Shown here in pieces: positions 1 to 12,228 of a stretch of 59,555 nucleotides of DNA (positions are counted from its first letter, which is position 1; every line of letters begins with the position of its first letter). The DNA is from Chara braunii (Eukaryota; Streptophyta; Charophyceae; Charales; Characeae), in the NCBI GenBank assembly GCA_003427395.1, contig BFEA01000012.1:2268776-2328330 (forward strand). Direction: 5' to 3'. The translations under genes were made by a program, and so were the position numbers. Under the pieces are notes generated by a model. It saw only the letters and a list, made by a program, of their open reading frames with translations. It did no database searches and had not been told where the DNA came from.

Positions 1-48
<48 letters not shown>
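1..48. repeat. (AG)n microsatellite at left edge
   Basis: Uninterrupted AG dinucleotide run of 24 units at the very start of the window. The right edge also ends in (GA)n, which suggests that the window is bounded by assembly breaks in microsatellites. Confidence 0.98.
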
Positions 49-49
<1 letters not shown>

Positions 50-144
50 ACGGGCAGTGATCTGTGATTACGGACCTACACGGGCCTGCCCCATTCACCA
101 AGGAAAAAACGGAGCAAGCGTTGACCTTCGGGCAAAAAAAAAAA

Positions 145-290
145 AAGGTTATATTCGAATACAACAATTTTTTCTTCGTGAAATTGAAATAGAATTCATA
201 TACATATTATTCGAATAGAACACATATGCGTATTATTCGAATAGAACGCGTATGTGTAATATTCGAAGTGTCGTTCTATTCGAAGTAAAG
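145..290. repeat. short TTCGAA/CATATG-rich tandem array
   Basis: Five TTCGAA palindromes lie within about 130 bases (near 154, 210, 236, 262 and 279). Two are spaced 26 bases apart with the shared core TATTCGAATAGAAC followed by a CATATG-like palindrome. It is an imperfect 26-bp minisatellite; no function is evident. Confidence 0.7.
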
Positions 291-299
291 GGTCTAACT

Positions 300-2110
300 T
301 TCAAAAAACTCATTTTTTTGAAAAACTTCAATACAACGCATATGCGTTATGTTCAGGGGAAAACGGGAGTTAGTAGACTATCGCTTTAGCGAAGGTTTTC
401 ATTAAGCGAGCGATATGGATAGGAGGTGGGATGACTGATGAAAGTGAATTAAAAGGGTTTAATACATGGCTTGTTTTTTTAATTAGGTTATACGACCTTG
501 GCAAGTTGGACTCTGGAGCACACGTAGGTCCATATGCTTAGGGTTGAGCGTGTGGTGTGATAAGTATTGTAACAAGCACTGCAAAGGCTCTCGAGAGAGA
601 ACCGGTGGTGATGTCTGTAAATAATGGGTTTGAGCCATTTGTGAGTTGTTGAGTGACATCTACGGATACGGTTAAGCGGTGAAGGTTACTCGGTTGGAGA
701 TTTGGGTGATCCGAAGTTAAGTCTTTGTTTTAAGCATACATATATAAATATATATATACATATATATACATATATATACATATATATATACATTATTCAT
801 ATCTGTCTTTTTTATTTTTTATGTGCTCGTAGTGTGGTTTGTCTAATAACTTATTGGCAATGCACGTATGGATTGCCTTCCATTCAAGATGACATAGAAT
901 TTGCGTGAAACCCACGTTCAACATGGGACTGGACGTAAATGGGGTGACTTCCTTCTATGGAAGGTGAAGGGAGTCAGTATGTGTAGCTTGTTTCCAATGG
1001 AAGTGCATTCTTGATTGTTAGTCCATCGTTGAAGCTTAAGGAGGCAGTTATCAATTTTGACAATGGTAGTGAGACCCATGTCGGAACTATGTTCCTGATT
1101 CATTAGTGGGGTATCGTTACATTTCCTCTGAATAGGAAAGTAACTATATTATCAGGTAAAAGAGGAGGAAGGGGTTTGTTACCTTCCTTAAACATTAATA
1201 GCGAAGTGGGGCAACTACTTCTTAGTAGAGACAGTTCTGGAGTAGCAACTCATACTCGTCTCGTGTTAATAGGGTCACCATATTTGTAAGAGTGTGGATT
1301 CGTTATTCGTTGCTTTAATAGGTATGAATGAGGTTGTCCAGCTGACCGTGATAGATTCGGTAAGGTGCAAGCACCGAAATCGGAGGGAGTTGCGGTCAGG
1401 TTTGATCTTTAGAGTGGGGCTCAAGAGTCAAGATGTTATCCCAAAACGATTACACCACCCCTCAACATTATATGCTTCACTTAAGAGTTGAAGGAGTAAC
1501 AACTGTATTATGTTATTTACTCATTGGTAGTTTTATTTTTGTCTTATAGAGCCAACAATATATCCTTGAAAGTTTTATTTTGCATTATTGTCGCAGAATT
1601 GACAGATAGGCAAATATTTTGTTTAGTTTTCCTAAAGCAGGTTGTGTCATTCTATCACATTTCTAGCAAACATTTTGCGTTTATCATGATGTCAACTATT
1701 ATTGTGAGTTCGTGCTATTTACCTAGGATTGTATCACGCTTTGGATTTATGATTGGAGTTTTTGTTTACATGGTTTGTATATGCCGTATCCTTCTTTGAT
1801 GTGAAAGTGGTATTTGTTTCAAATTGCTGTTTGAACCATGTTTTAAAAGTCAAGTATATTTATCAATATATATTTGTAATATTATATTAGTTGGGATTCG
1901 TGTAAGCATGAGTGAGTATTCGTTTGTAGACTCTCTTTGATATCGTTGTCGTTCTGAATGGGTTCTCATGCACGCTCACATGATGAGTGTTGGGGTGTTT
2001 TAGTGCGGTATATTTTATAATTTTTATTTGCTTAGTTACGTGATTCCTTTCGAGTTCCGACCCTAAAACCTCTAGTTGTTTGTTCAACAGGTAATGGGGT
2101 CGAGAGATCT
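300..2110. other. AT-rich interval without a recognisable gene
   Basis: Short open frames only, none with a recognisable domain. A TATATAC/TA microsatellite lies at about 738-795. I see no coding, RNA or transposon signature here. Confidence 0.5.
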
Positions 2111-2114
2111 CAAG

Positions 2115-3182
2115 ATGGATAGTTCGCAAAGGACGATCGAGGTCGAGAAACTCGCCTAATTGCTTGATCTCCGAGATTGGGAGCGAGTAAACCTACCCAA
2201 TGATTGATATCGAATTTTTCATGGGTTATCATGTTTCCGACTTCCTCGATAAGTTTAGACAGATAGTGTCTCATTACAAGTGGAATGAGAAGCATATGTT
2301 GAGCGAGATTATAAAGAATATTCATATAGATTTGAAGGAGGAAGTTAGTGGGTTGATTAGAAGAGCCAAGTCATCATGGAGTAAATTCCAAAATGACATG
2401 TGGGAAACATACTGACTAGGTGAGGAAAAACTAACAAAGGAAGATCTTGAGAGTGTAGATCGGTACAGTTATGTGTTTGTAGAGTAGTTTCTAGCAGAGT
2501 TTGATCGCGTTTTCCGCAAAGTCTGGGCATTGTCAAAATATGACAAGTGGTTCGCTTTCCTTATTAATTTTTTGAATGTAGAGCAACAAGATCTGATTCG
2601 CGGGACATAAGGAGGTTTGTATGGAATAAAATCCGAAATAATTTTGTACAAGGGGATTTCGATGAACACCTCTATCATACTTTGCAATCAGCAAGGAAAA
2701 GAAAGGAGTCACAAAATTATGGCAAGAAGCAGCTTGATAAAAGGAAGAGTGTTTTTGGAGCGGGCACCTCTTAGGGTATGAAAGGTGGACTTCAGAAGGA
2801 CACCAAGATGATGAAGTGGGATCGTAAGTAGAGTAAAGAAAAGAAAGTCGAAGCATATATTGAGAGAAAAAAGGTTCAGACCGGAGTAAGGAACGTCGGG
2901 ACTCATACCTGTGAGAGGACGATTGACGTTCCAAGCAGGAAGGCAAAAGAAAAGCGAGGGGGTAAAAAAAAAACTAATATAGCCTCACCTCCCAGTGCTC
3001 TCACTACATCTGATCCTTAAAAGGATTGTGATGGCAATGATGCATCGTCAACTGGAAGTTGAACAGGGCGGAAGAATAACAGGAGGCGTGAACGGTGGGC
3101 AAGGATAGTATGTGGTTGTTGTGGAAACATTGGTCATACCCCTCACAAATGCAAGATGGCAAAAGAAGGAGTTGAACGGTGA
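2115..3182 (+). pseudogene. decayed retrotransposon gag with CCHC zinc knuckle
   Basis: A run of broken + strand frames reads like the gag of an LTR retrotransposon. Three blocks can be followed: an amino-terminal piece from ATG 2115, a helix-rich block at about 2200-2412 (residues such as FLDKFRQIVSHYKWNEKHML), and a lysine/arginine-rich tail at about 2610-2960 (KRKESQNYGKKQLDKRK). The frame at 3063-3182 carries a perfect zinc knuckle, CGCCGNIGHTPHKC, fitting C-x2-C-x4-H-x4-C. Such knuckles bind the element's RNA during packaging. The blocks are separated by stops (2413, 2487) and frame changes, so it is a fossil. I see no protease, reverse transcriptase or LTR nearby, so the superfamily is open. 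The basic tail and knuckle are seen; the gag assignment is inference. Confidence 0.6.
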
Positions 3183-4109
3183 GACCATTTGCTTTAGATA
3201 AACTTCAAGTTTCTTGATAGTTACCGCCACCTCGCTTAGCTCATTTATAGCAAGAAAAGGTAGAGTAATAAAGGTGGTTTTGGAATGACTTATAATAAAC
3301 AGTCGGAGTGTTTTGACGGTGCGGAAAGCTCAGTGCTAGGCTGATTAACGATTATTTGTTCGTATTGCTTTTAAGTTAAGCCTTTGAGGTTTTTCTCTGA
3401 TATATAAAATTCACCTTGTATATAATTTTAATTTTGAGTGTAGATCTTCTATTGTTTTATATAATTAGATTGCCCGTACGTTTTGGATCTCAATATTCAC
3501 TCTTTAAGTTTTGACTCAGTTTTGGTTGGATGAAAGTGGAGATTCTCTATGGTTAAAGTTCTTCATACGTTTGACGTTCAATCATCGCTGCGAGAACACT
3601 TGGGATTCGCTTATTGTATGTTAGTCGATTGTGGCATGTACGGTACGCTGTACAAGGTCATTTATTTACCATTGAAACTTCGATCTGTGATGACTCGAGA
3701 CTTGAAATAATTCGAATCTTTTTGGAAGTCATTTTGGTATGTTTTTTTTATGTCTCCAGTTTGCAGATTTGTGCGCATTCTGGTTGGTATTAACATTCTC
3801 ACTATTGTGACTTTGTGATTATTTCTGTTTTTTATTTCTAACTGTATTACGAGAAAGAAAAGGGTCAGAAAGTGTGAAGGAAAATGTCACAAATTGTGAC
3901 TGAAGTGTGTTCAGAACGTACAGGGTTCGATGAAATGGAAAGAGTGTGATTATCAGTGAGAATTATTTTTGGCGACTTTAAGAGTCTAGAAATCGTATCG
4001 AGTTATAAATGAGGACGAGGTCATGCATGAGGGTGGCCTAAGTTGTTATTTTAGGAAAAGAGATTTACTAAGAGATTCATCATCCGCCTAGAGTCGGCAA
4101 CTCCACTCT

Positions 4110-4445
4110 ATATGGTTCAGAGTTGTCGGTGAGGGTGTCGTATGTGGCAAGGAAACTCGCCTTATTCTTAGACCCCCTTTTTTATCTGTGGTTGTGAGTT
4201 GTGGGTGGTTTTGTGTATAGCAAAGGATAAGGAGAGCACCGCCTTGAATCGGCATCCCCGCTTAGCCCAGTTTCGTAACAGTTGGTGAGGGAGTCGTCTG
4301 CTGCAAGAAAAATCGTCTGATTATGGGACCCTTCACTTAACTTGTTATGGGTTGCATAGTCTGCGGCAGTGATTTCCACGATTGTGAAAAGTAAGGTTTG
4401 ACTAACAGCCGGTGGAGGTGTCGTCTGCGGCAGGGAAACTTGAAC
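4110..4445. repeat. decayed tandem repeat of about 130-160 bp
   Basis: Three imperfect copies of a GGTGAGGGTGTCGTCTGCGGCA-like phrase followed by AGGAAACT occur near 4129, 4286 and 4413, each followed by a phrase like GACCCTTCACTT. Spacing is irregular (157 and 127 bases). It resembles an old tandem array or a decayed LTR. Confidence 0.5.
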
Positions 4446-7300
4446 CCTTCACTTGGTTTGTTTTGGCTGAAAGTAGCATTATCAGCGATTGTGAAATTTT
4501 GAGAAGTGAAAGGAATGAATTTTATTTGTAAGAAAAAATATGCCAGCTTGCTCGTTGAGCAAAGCTTGTGGATGAAATTGACAGAGTGTAACAAAAGTGA
4601 AAAACCTTACTTACAAAAGTAGGATTCGCGGGCAAAAGAGGTGAATTTATTGATTTTGAAGGTTTAATTAATACCTTTGCCAATTAGTTTTTGTGTGACG
4701 AAAATGAATGGTGTGTCTATTACAACAATTGTTTGTGAGGTTGGGCTTAACGGGGCCTAACCCATAAAGTGCATCTGTGGCCTGCACGACGAGGTCGATC
4801 AGGCTAGCCATTTGGTTAGCCATAAGATTGAGGTGCTACATTGTTACTTATACACACCCTCGTACGAGTACGAATCATACTCTTGTACTCATACGCTACT
4901 CGTACGACTTTTTTTTTTATTATAAAAATCCGGTATTGTTTTTATTTTTTCCCTCAAATTATAATAAGAATTTGCAGATAATGCTTAGTCAAATGTTGCT
5001 TGTTTTGTGTAATTGCATAACATATTTGTTTTTCGGATTTTCTTTATGACTTTTTTTTTTTTTTTTACGGGGGCATACAAGGCGTACAGGTTCCTGTACA
5101 AATATTACTTGTACGTTTCGTACGGAAACGCCCCATACGTGTACGTTCGGTAATGAAGTTGAAGTGTTTGATTATCCCCACGATGGGGTGTCCTCTTAAA
5201 ATGGGTCCGCAAAGGTTGTGTAAGTGAGTTGAGTTCGGATGATCATTGTGGTGAAGAAAGGACGCCACAAAGATCAAAATATTGAACCCTCACCCACCAC
5301 CGAGTCTGAGTTTCTGTTTGCGTGATGAGATGATTTGGATGCTCGGCGCGATAAAATATAGCTTGAAGGTAATGAGGGTAGTGTAGTCTTGAGATTGACC
5401 TTATTGGGTTTCATGTCTATGATTATAGCTAGTGGCAAGCTAGGCTACCAGACGGGTCGCCCTAGTGGTTGCATTGTTTTTAAGATAAATGGTCTAGTCA
5501 CATGCCCAATCGAGAGAGAAGTAGTTAAATAACTTGTTCGTGTATAACTATGACAAAGAGTTGAGCATTGTTTCTGAGATGAATTGCCTAACTCAATGCC
5601 TTATGTAAGATGGAATAAAGGGTTAATTAATTGGAGGTTCAATCAACTACTTGCACGAAAGATAACTTTGGATTTTTTGTGAAAGACTTATCTTGGTCGT
5701 ATGTGTTAGTTTGATTGTAAGTCTAGCCTAAGTTATCTTCTAATAAATAGTTGCTTCAAATGTTTGTTACAAAATTAAATTATGTCCAACTCTCTGATTT
5801 AGTAAAAAATTTGGCAGCACTCCCTTTAGAAAAGTAGGTTTCCTAAATTTATACTCAACCAGATATGAACTCAAAAACAAAACATGTAATTTGCTAAAAC
5901 AAAATTCAACTAACTCTTTAGATTTGTAGAAATTTCGGCAACACTTCCCATAACAAAAATGTTTTTCCAAAATTTGTACAAAACTAAATACGCATTATAA
6001 AAATAATTAACACTTTACAAAGTCAAAATTTGTCAAACTTTCCAATTCAGCAAAAACTTGGGCAACATTTAGTATAAAAAAATAGGTTTCCCAATTTTTC
6101 ACTAAGTTTTTTATCTTTTATTTAGTTTACTATTACTTATGAAAATATATTTTCTCTAGAGGGAAATGCTGCCGAATTTTTTCATAATCTTCTGATACCA
6201 TTTAAAGATGAATTTATACTTAGTTTTGTGATAAGTTGGAGTGTGATGTGATATGGGGGTTTATTATCCATACAGTTAAAAATTAACTTTGAGAACTGGT
6301 CTGTGTTGTATTGCAAACTCTCTTTGGTCACTTTGATTCAAAACCTTTTAGTTTTATCCTGATCCTACGATGATATTTTTTTGTTTTTTTTTTTATAATA
6401 GGTTGGTTTACGACTGAACTCAGATTGATTATCTCAGCTCAACCTAAAGCCTTAGCCTCGATGCTTTATTTTGTTTCTTGGGATTTTCATCTAAATTATT
6501 TTTAATGGTCATTTTAAGGAACCGAGTACCTTTTATGGAAAGTTGGACAATGGTTGGGGTTGTACATGTGAGGCATGTCTGAGTTCCTGGGAATGGTAAA
6601 GTGAACTGCATTGGTGTCTAGCAATATGACGTTTTGCGGGTATGTATGTTCATGCAGGTTAGTGTTTGGAGTTTGATGTACAAGCCACACGTTGCAGGTA
6701 GTCAGAATGACAACCATATGTCGCATGATCTATAAACTTGATGGACTATATTTTATCATTTTTATTTTATATCAAGTAGCAATGAATATGTGGGTGTTGG
6801 GATACTTGTCTGTTTATTTACTAATTTGCTTATTAAGTTTTATAGTTAGACGATGATGTTCATGGTTGTTGCCAAAGGCAAACCCCTTGACAATGTCCAA
6901 GGTCTGCGAAGATGGAGCCTTTTTTTCAGGGTCAGAGACGTGTGGCCGCCACTAAGGGCCGAAGCCCGTCAACCACATATTCAGGGTGCGGAAGAAAGGT
7001 AGGTCTCGAAATTGCATCTGCGATTTCCTAGCGACAAGAGATTAACCTCTCAAGACGTATGTAAGTCGACGCTTGAGTGTCGAAAGCGATCCTCAAAATC
7101 ATTGAGGACCACATGGTTAACCATATACTACGACATTCTTGCGACTACTTGTGCATTCAGGCATTGATAGTTGATGTGACAAGACATACGTCGTCGTGAT
7201 ATTTATTTAGAATCTCGCACATGATACCTATATATTTTTGTCGTCAAAAGTTTATGGGTCGGATATAAAAAGGGCTTAGAGACGATTTACGTGTGAAACT
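4446..7300. other. AT-rich interval, nothing recognisable
   Basis: Short frames without domain signatures. A cluster of GTACGAGTAC/CGTACGA phrases lies at about 4858-4910 and again at 5080-5150. Otherwise I see nothing that supports a gene or an RNA. Confidence 0.5.
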
Positions 7301-7398
7301 TTTTTTATATTTGTGAATTGTATCGCATGGTTAGATGGACCGTCCTAATCGACCGGAGTAGAGTCGCGCTTGGGACATCAGCCCCAAGAGCATCGGCT

Positions 7399-7513
7399 CA
7401 CGTGCAGGTCCGATTAAGGCGCTCGGCCACGTGGATGTCGTATGCGACAACGTACGAGAAACGCCCTCGACTGGACCACCTTTACGATTGCACTCGAGCA
7501 ACTTTCGCACGTG
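7399..7513. promoter_or_regulatory. cluster of three CACGTG (G-box) palindromes
   Basis: CACGTG occurs at 7399-7404, 7428-7433 and 7508-7513. In plants this hexamer is the core of the G-box bound by bZIP and bHLH factors. No gene start is visible nearby, so a regulatory role is only a possibility. The cluster lies just upstream of the dispersed repeat at 7563. Confidence 0.3.
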
Positions 7514-7562
7514 GTCCCTAGTTCTGCAAAGATACACCTGTCCAAAGGTGGTGACAACCCCT

Positions 7563-7760
7563 TGGGATGAGGTAAGTTGTACCTCGTGTGACCCCTATCC
7601 TGACGTAGGGGTTTGAGAGAGGTGTTGCTGGCGCACTCCGCCGAAGCGGCAAAAGCTCCACTGCGATAAAAGTCCTACAAAATCTTACGTGACGCAGCTG
7701 GGAGGGTCCACTTATGGGACCAATGCGCTCGACACCGGGGCAACCATATGACTGGAATGC
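7563..7760. repeat. hairpin-bearing dispersed repeat, copy 1
   Basis: This block matches 14094-14282 at roughly three quarters of positions over its whole length. Shared phrases include GGTAAGTTGTACCTC, CCCTATCCTGACGT and TGGGACC. The unit can form consecutive short hairpins: GAGGTA-agttg-TACCTC, CCCCTA-tcctgacg-TAGGGG and GGTCC-acttatg-GGACC. On the - strand both copies also keep an open frame with the shared phrase RSAPATPLSNP or a near variant. I cannot tell whether structure, a peptide or plain repeat ancestry explains the conservation. Confidence 0.7.
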
Positions 7761-8448
7761 GTAACAGAACGGGGCTACGATAGACAATTACAACCAAACT
7801 TTGTCATCCAAACGGGAAAAAAAAGGTTTGAACAACTTAGTTGGATAGAGCCTGAATCTCTACTTATAACTGGTCTACTCATTTTCTACTCGAAGTAGGA
7901 GCTAACTTAGTAGGTTCATGAGTGGATCGACAAGTTCTAGATAAGGGGATCGAGTTCATCCTGCCTCTGGGTTAAGTGTTTTTGGTAGGAACCGAGGCAA
8001 ACCCCACACTGTTAACTCCGCCTCCGATCAATCGAGGCTTGAATTTGTGACCTCGACATTAGAAATAAATAGGATTAAGTAGATAGGCTCCTGCCGTGAC
8101 AGGAGTCTAACAGTTGCCTGCACGGAGAATCAAAGGTAATTCAAAAAAATATATTTTTTAATGATATTTATTAAATTTATTTTTCTAGTATTTCTATAAT
8201 CATCTTATTTGAAATACTATCTAAGAATTGTGAAAGGTTTCTTGGTATATGGAAAAGAAACAATACATTCACCTACCATAAACTTTGGAGCACCGAGAAC
8301 GAGCATCATCGCTTCTCAACCGAGCAACCAATCGAACAAATAAATAAATTTTTCGCTATAACGTGGAAAGGTACACCAAACATAAGAGAGGTCCGAACCC
8401 GGCACCTCTATTGCCATAAGTCCTTTAAAAAAAAAAAAAAAAAGCCAA

Positions 8449-8487
<39 letters not shown>

Positions 8488-10700
8488 ACGAGGGCAAGAT
8501 CTAGTTACAAATGTAACTATACCATAATATTTGAACTACGGCTAGTAAAATGAGGATTGAATAAGACTACAAGTGAGTATCATTCATCATAAGTTTTTTA
8601 ATATTAAAAATCATTAATATTCTTACGATCACTATTATTTTATGATTTAAGAATGATTTTTTCCTAAACCAAGGTGCAAATCCTTTTAACAATAGAGGTA
8701 TCGATTGTAGCATTGATGTTTGGCAAAAACGCGTGAAGATTCAGGCGAATCTGACCACCAATACGACTAAAATCGCAATTTACAAAGTTAGTAAGGAGAA
8801 GTGTTATGGCTAGGTAGATGGGAGCAAGAAGGAGAAGAAAAACGAGCGCAAGTGTGTCAGTGAGCACTACAGAGAGCAAGGAGGCCAGCGTGCAAATGTG
8901 AGCGATAGTGGAAGCAAGAACCACACACGAACGAGCGCATTTCAGAGCGCAGACCAACACGCGAGCACCAACAAGCGATCGTGAGTGCATCATGCCAACA
9001 TGTAGCAAGTGCACGAACGGGGAGTAAAGCGCTAGCATGCGAGCAAGCAAACACGAGCACTAAAGCACATGTTGGGCGCAACAGTGCAAAGATCAACTCA
9101 AGCAAGCAAGCTCACTGGTAGTAGTAGGCGCTAGGACAGAAGCGAGCATCAGTATACAAATAAGTAAGTCATCGTGAAAGATAGTAAATACGAGTGGTGA
9201 AGGAGAAGGAAACAAGTAGTCTGTGAAAGAAGGAATTCACCTGCTTTGCGCCCTTCTTATAGTCAACAAGGACGACATTCCGGGCATGAGTTTTGGGATC
9301 TTGTACACGAGTTACTAAGGGACTCTCCGCATTTACCTCAATGATCGAAGAGTGATCACCCAAAAAGAACGAGGGCAGACCAAAGTCAATACTAAGAACG
9401 AGGCTAAGAACGAATCTTCCAAAAACAACAGCTAAGGTAACTGGAAGTTCTTTTTTAATTCTTATTATTTTAATTTCATTATTATTATTAAAGATTGGGT
9501 CGAGGACGAACCAGAGTCTTATTGATAAAATGATGTTAATTCGATCACTCGCTTGAGTAAAAGTGAGAACAAGTGCGTTTTCATTTTAGTTGAAAGAGAA
9601 GGGGGAAGGAGAAGTGTGAATGCAGGATCCGGAACCAGACAAACGAGACGAAAGGAGATTGGTGCATGAGCACATGAGAGACATGATGCATGCAAAGAAG
9701 AAAGATGAAGAGTTGTGAAGGAGGTGAGGACGAGGAAAGTGAGCACGAGGAAGTAGAGCACGTACCTCGCTAGCAACCATACTCTCGTAGTAAAAACCCT
9801 CACTTATTATAGACCTCTCAAGTCATTATGTAGAGACAAAATTCGAGTTAAACTTAATGGAGGCAGTCGTCACTGTGGTCACGTTCTTCTATATAGTACA
9901 GGTATGAGCCTCGATGCTAATGGTAGGGCGACGGTTTGCTCGATTTAAAATCAAGAGGTCGCTCGCTCCTCGGGTTAAAACTTTGTTTCAATGTTTGTTT
10001 TTTATTCCCATTAGAATTATCAGTTCTTGCATCTAAGATTGTGTGTTAATACTATACGATTGCTTTCATTTCTCTTTCAAATACTAATCAATTTATGATG
10101 ATACCTGACTGCGATTGGGCACAGGTAACGACACAGGAAAGAGAAAGCGGATATGTGAGATATATAATTAATAGTAATAGTAGTAGACGGAAAAAAGTAG
10201 AAGGGAGTGAGAGAGAGATGTATGGGCAATGCGTGGGGGCCAGGCGTGTGGAAGGGGAAGAGGGACGTGTGTAGATTAAGAAGATTGTGCGGGTGGATAA
10301 AGAACAGAAACGCGTGTGAAGGAAAATAAAGCATGTAGCCAGAGAGGAGGTTTTGGAGATACAAAAGACGAATGCTTAGCAAAAGAGGGCAAGGAAATGT
10401 GTGAAAGAGAGGCACGACGGACGCACAAGCTGGCGATTGGGGAAATGGAGAAGTGAGCATAAAGACGGAAAATACGCACGCGGGGATAAAACAACTAGCA
10501 CAAAAGAGAGAAAGAAAGACAGAAAAGAGAGAGAGTACTCACCTTGGCAGTGCAACACTGATCGCCGACCCCCGAAACATAACGCACTGATCTTGACTGT
10601 ACCGGATCGGAAACATAGCTTGTATACATTCATTATCGTTATTTTATAACTACTATTTTTATGATAATGATCATTCTCATTCGCATTCTTATTCTTATTC
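7761..10700. other. interval with low-complexity sequence, no gene recognised
   Basis: Holds A-homopolymers at about 8427-8485, a GCGAGCAAGC-rich low-complexity stretch at about 8820-9110, and purine-rich stretches at 9590-9760 and 10130-10550. Open frames opposite these stretches are compositional and carry no domain. A hairpin CTCCTG-ccgtga-CAGGAG lies near 8090. Confidence 0.5.
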
Positions 10701-10714
10701 TTATTATCATTTTT

Positions 10715-11979
10715 ATCAGGGTTACGACCCCGTACGTACGGAGGCCGCTAGGCGGACCTCCGTACGTTTGAGCGTTCGGGGGCCAAACCTGGGGTCTGAA
10801 CCTGAAGGGGTTCGGCCCCCGCCAAAAATGATTTTCACACCTAAAAATAATTTTTTTTTCTGATTTTTTTTTGCATTCTCGATGATGTTAGGTACATGCC
10901 TAAAACTTTTGAAGTCATTTTGCTAAGCCAAAACAAAATAAAAAAATTCCAAAGATGGAGGTGTCAGAAATTGCTCGCCCACTTACAAAGTTTTTTTTTT
11001 TTCACTTTTAACTTTTTGTTTTCACTTTATTTTGGAGCCTAGATAATTTTATTATTTTTTGAAACTTTTTTCATGAGTTTTTCATTATCTTTATATAAAA
11101 TTTCAGGGTTTTTGAATGTGCCAAAAACAAATAAACAATCGTCAAAGATGGCGATGTCGAAAACAAGCTTTCGCGCTCAATAATTTTAATTCCCTAATTT
11201 TTATTTTCATTTTTATTTATTTTTTTATTAGTATTTATTTCTTGTAGTTTATTTTTTTATTTTAAATTTGGTAAGGAATTTTTATGTAATACTCAGGCAA
11301 ATATTATTTATTCTATTTTCATGCATAACATATGTTTATATATATATATATATAGGTTTACCAGGTCGAACGTACGAAGGCCCCTAAGCTGACCCCCGAA
11401 CGTTCGGGCGTTCGGGTCCCCGTATGAGGCCCGAACTTGAAAGGGTATGGACCCCGCAAAAAATTATTTTGGCACCCAAGGTTTTTTTTTTTTTTTTTTA
11501 ATGTTTTTTTGTTAGTTCTTTGTGATTTAAGGAATCTCCAGCTTAATTTTGAAGTCATTCTGTTCAGCCAAAAAACAATGAAAAATCCTCAAAGGTGGTG
11601 GTGTTAAAACTTGCTTGCCCACTCACAAATTTGTTTTTTCTCTCTTTTCACTTTTTGTTTTTCCTTTATTTCGGGGCATACAACAATTTATTATTTTTTC
11701 AAACTTTATTCGTAGATTCTCTATTATGTAAGATACACATATATAAATTTTCATAGCATTTCTCACAGCCAAGAAAAAAATAAAAATCGCTAAAGATGGC
11801 GGTGTCGAAAACGTGCTCTCCCACTCAATAATTTAATTCTCGTTTTGTTTTTTTTAATTTTTATTATTATTATCTATTTTTAGTATTTGATTTTTATTTC
11901 AAATTTGGTAAAGAATTTGGATATAACGTTGACGCAAATGTTGTTTAGTTTATTCGTCTGCATAACATTTATATTTTTC

Positions 11980-12022
<43 letters not shown>

Positions 12023-12228
12023 AAATCCTCGTTCAGCCGAACGGGCGAACGCATCGAGAGAGGGTGCCGAACGTCCGGGCGTTCGGCCCGTCCCGAACAC
12101 CGACAACCCTATATATATATATATTTATTCGTGTTCGGCCCGAATGACCGAACGCATCCCCACGAGATCACGTACGTTCGGGCATTCGCGTTTGGACATT
12201 CGGCCCGTCCCGAACGCCAATTACCCTG
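10715..12228. repeat. tandem GAACG-rich repeat family in (TA)n tracts
   Basis: Two long imperfect copies (about 10715-11354 and 11355-11990) each begin with a GAACG/CGTTCG-rich head, followed by AT-rich sequence in which AAAGATGGCGGTGTCGAAAA-like phrases occur twice per copy, and end in a TA microsatellite. Two head-only copies follow at about 12025-12110 and 12128-12228, with CGTTCGGGCGTTCGG and CCCGTCCCGAAC phrases. The outer ends are inverted relative to each other: ATCAGGGTTACG on the left against ATTACCCTGAT on the right. This suggests a nested or tandem family of TA-targeting elements. No transposase frame is visible. Confidence 0.65.

Noticed and set aside
8850-9110. Alanine/cysteine/leucine-rich - strand frames that look like membrane segments
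   Set aside because: They arise from a GCGAGCAAGC-rich low-complexity stretch and overlap in two frames at once.
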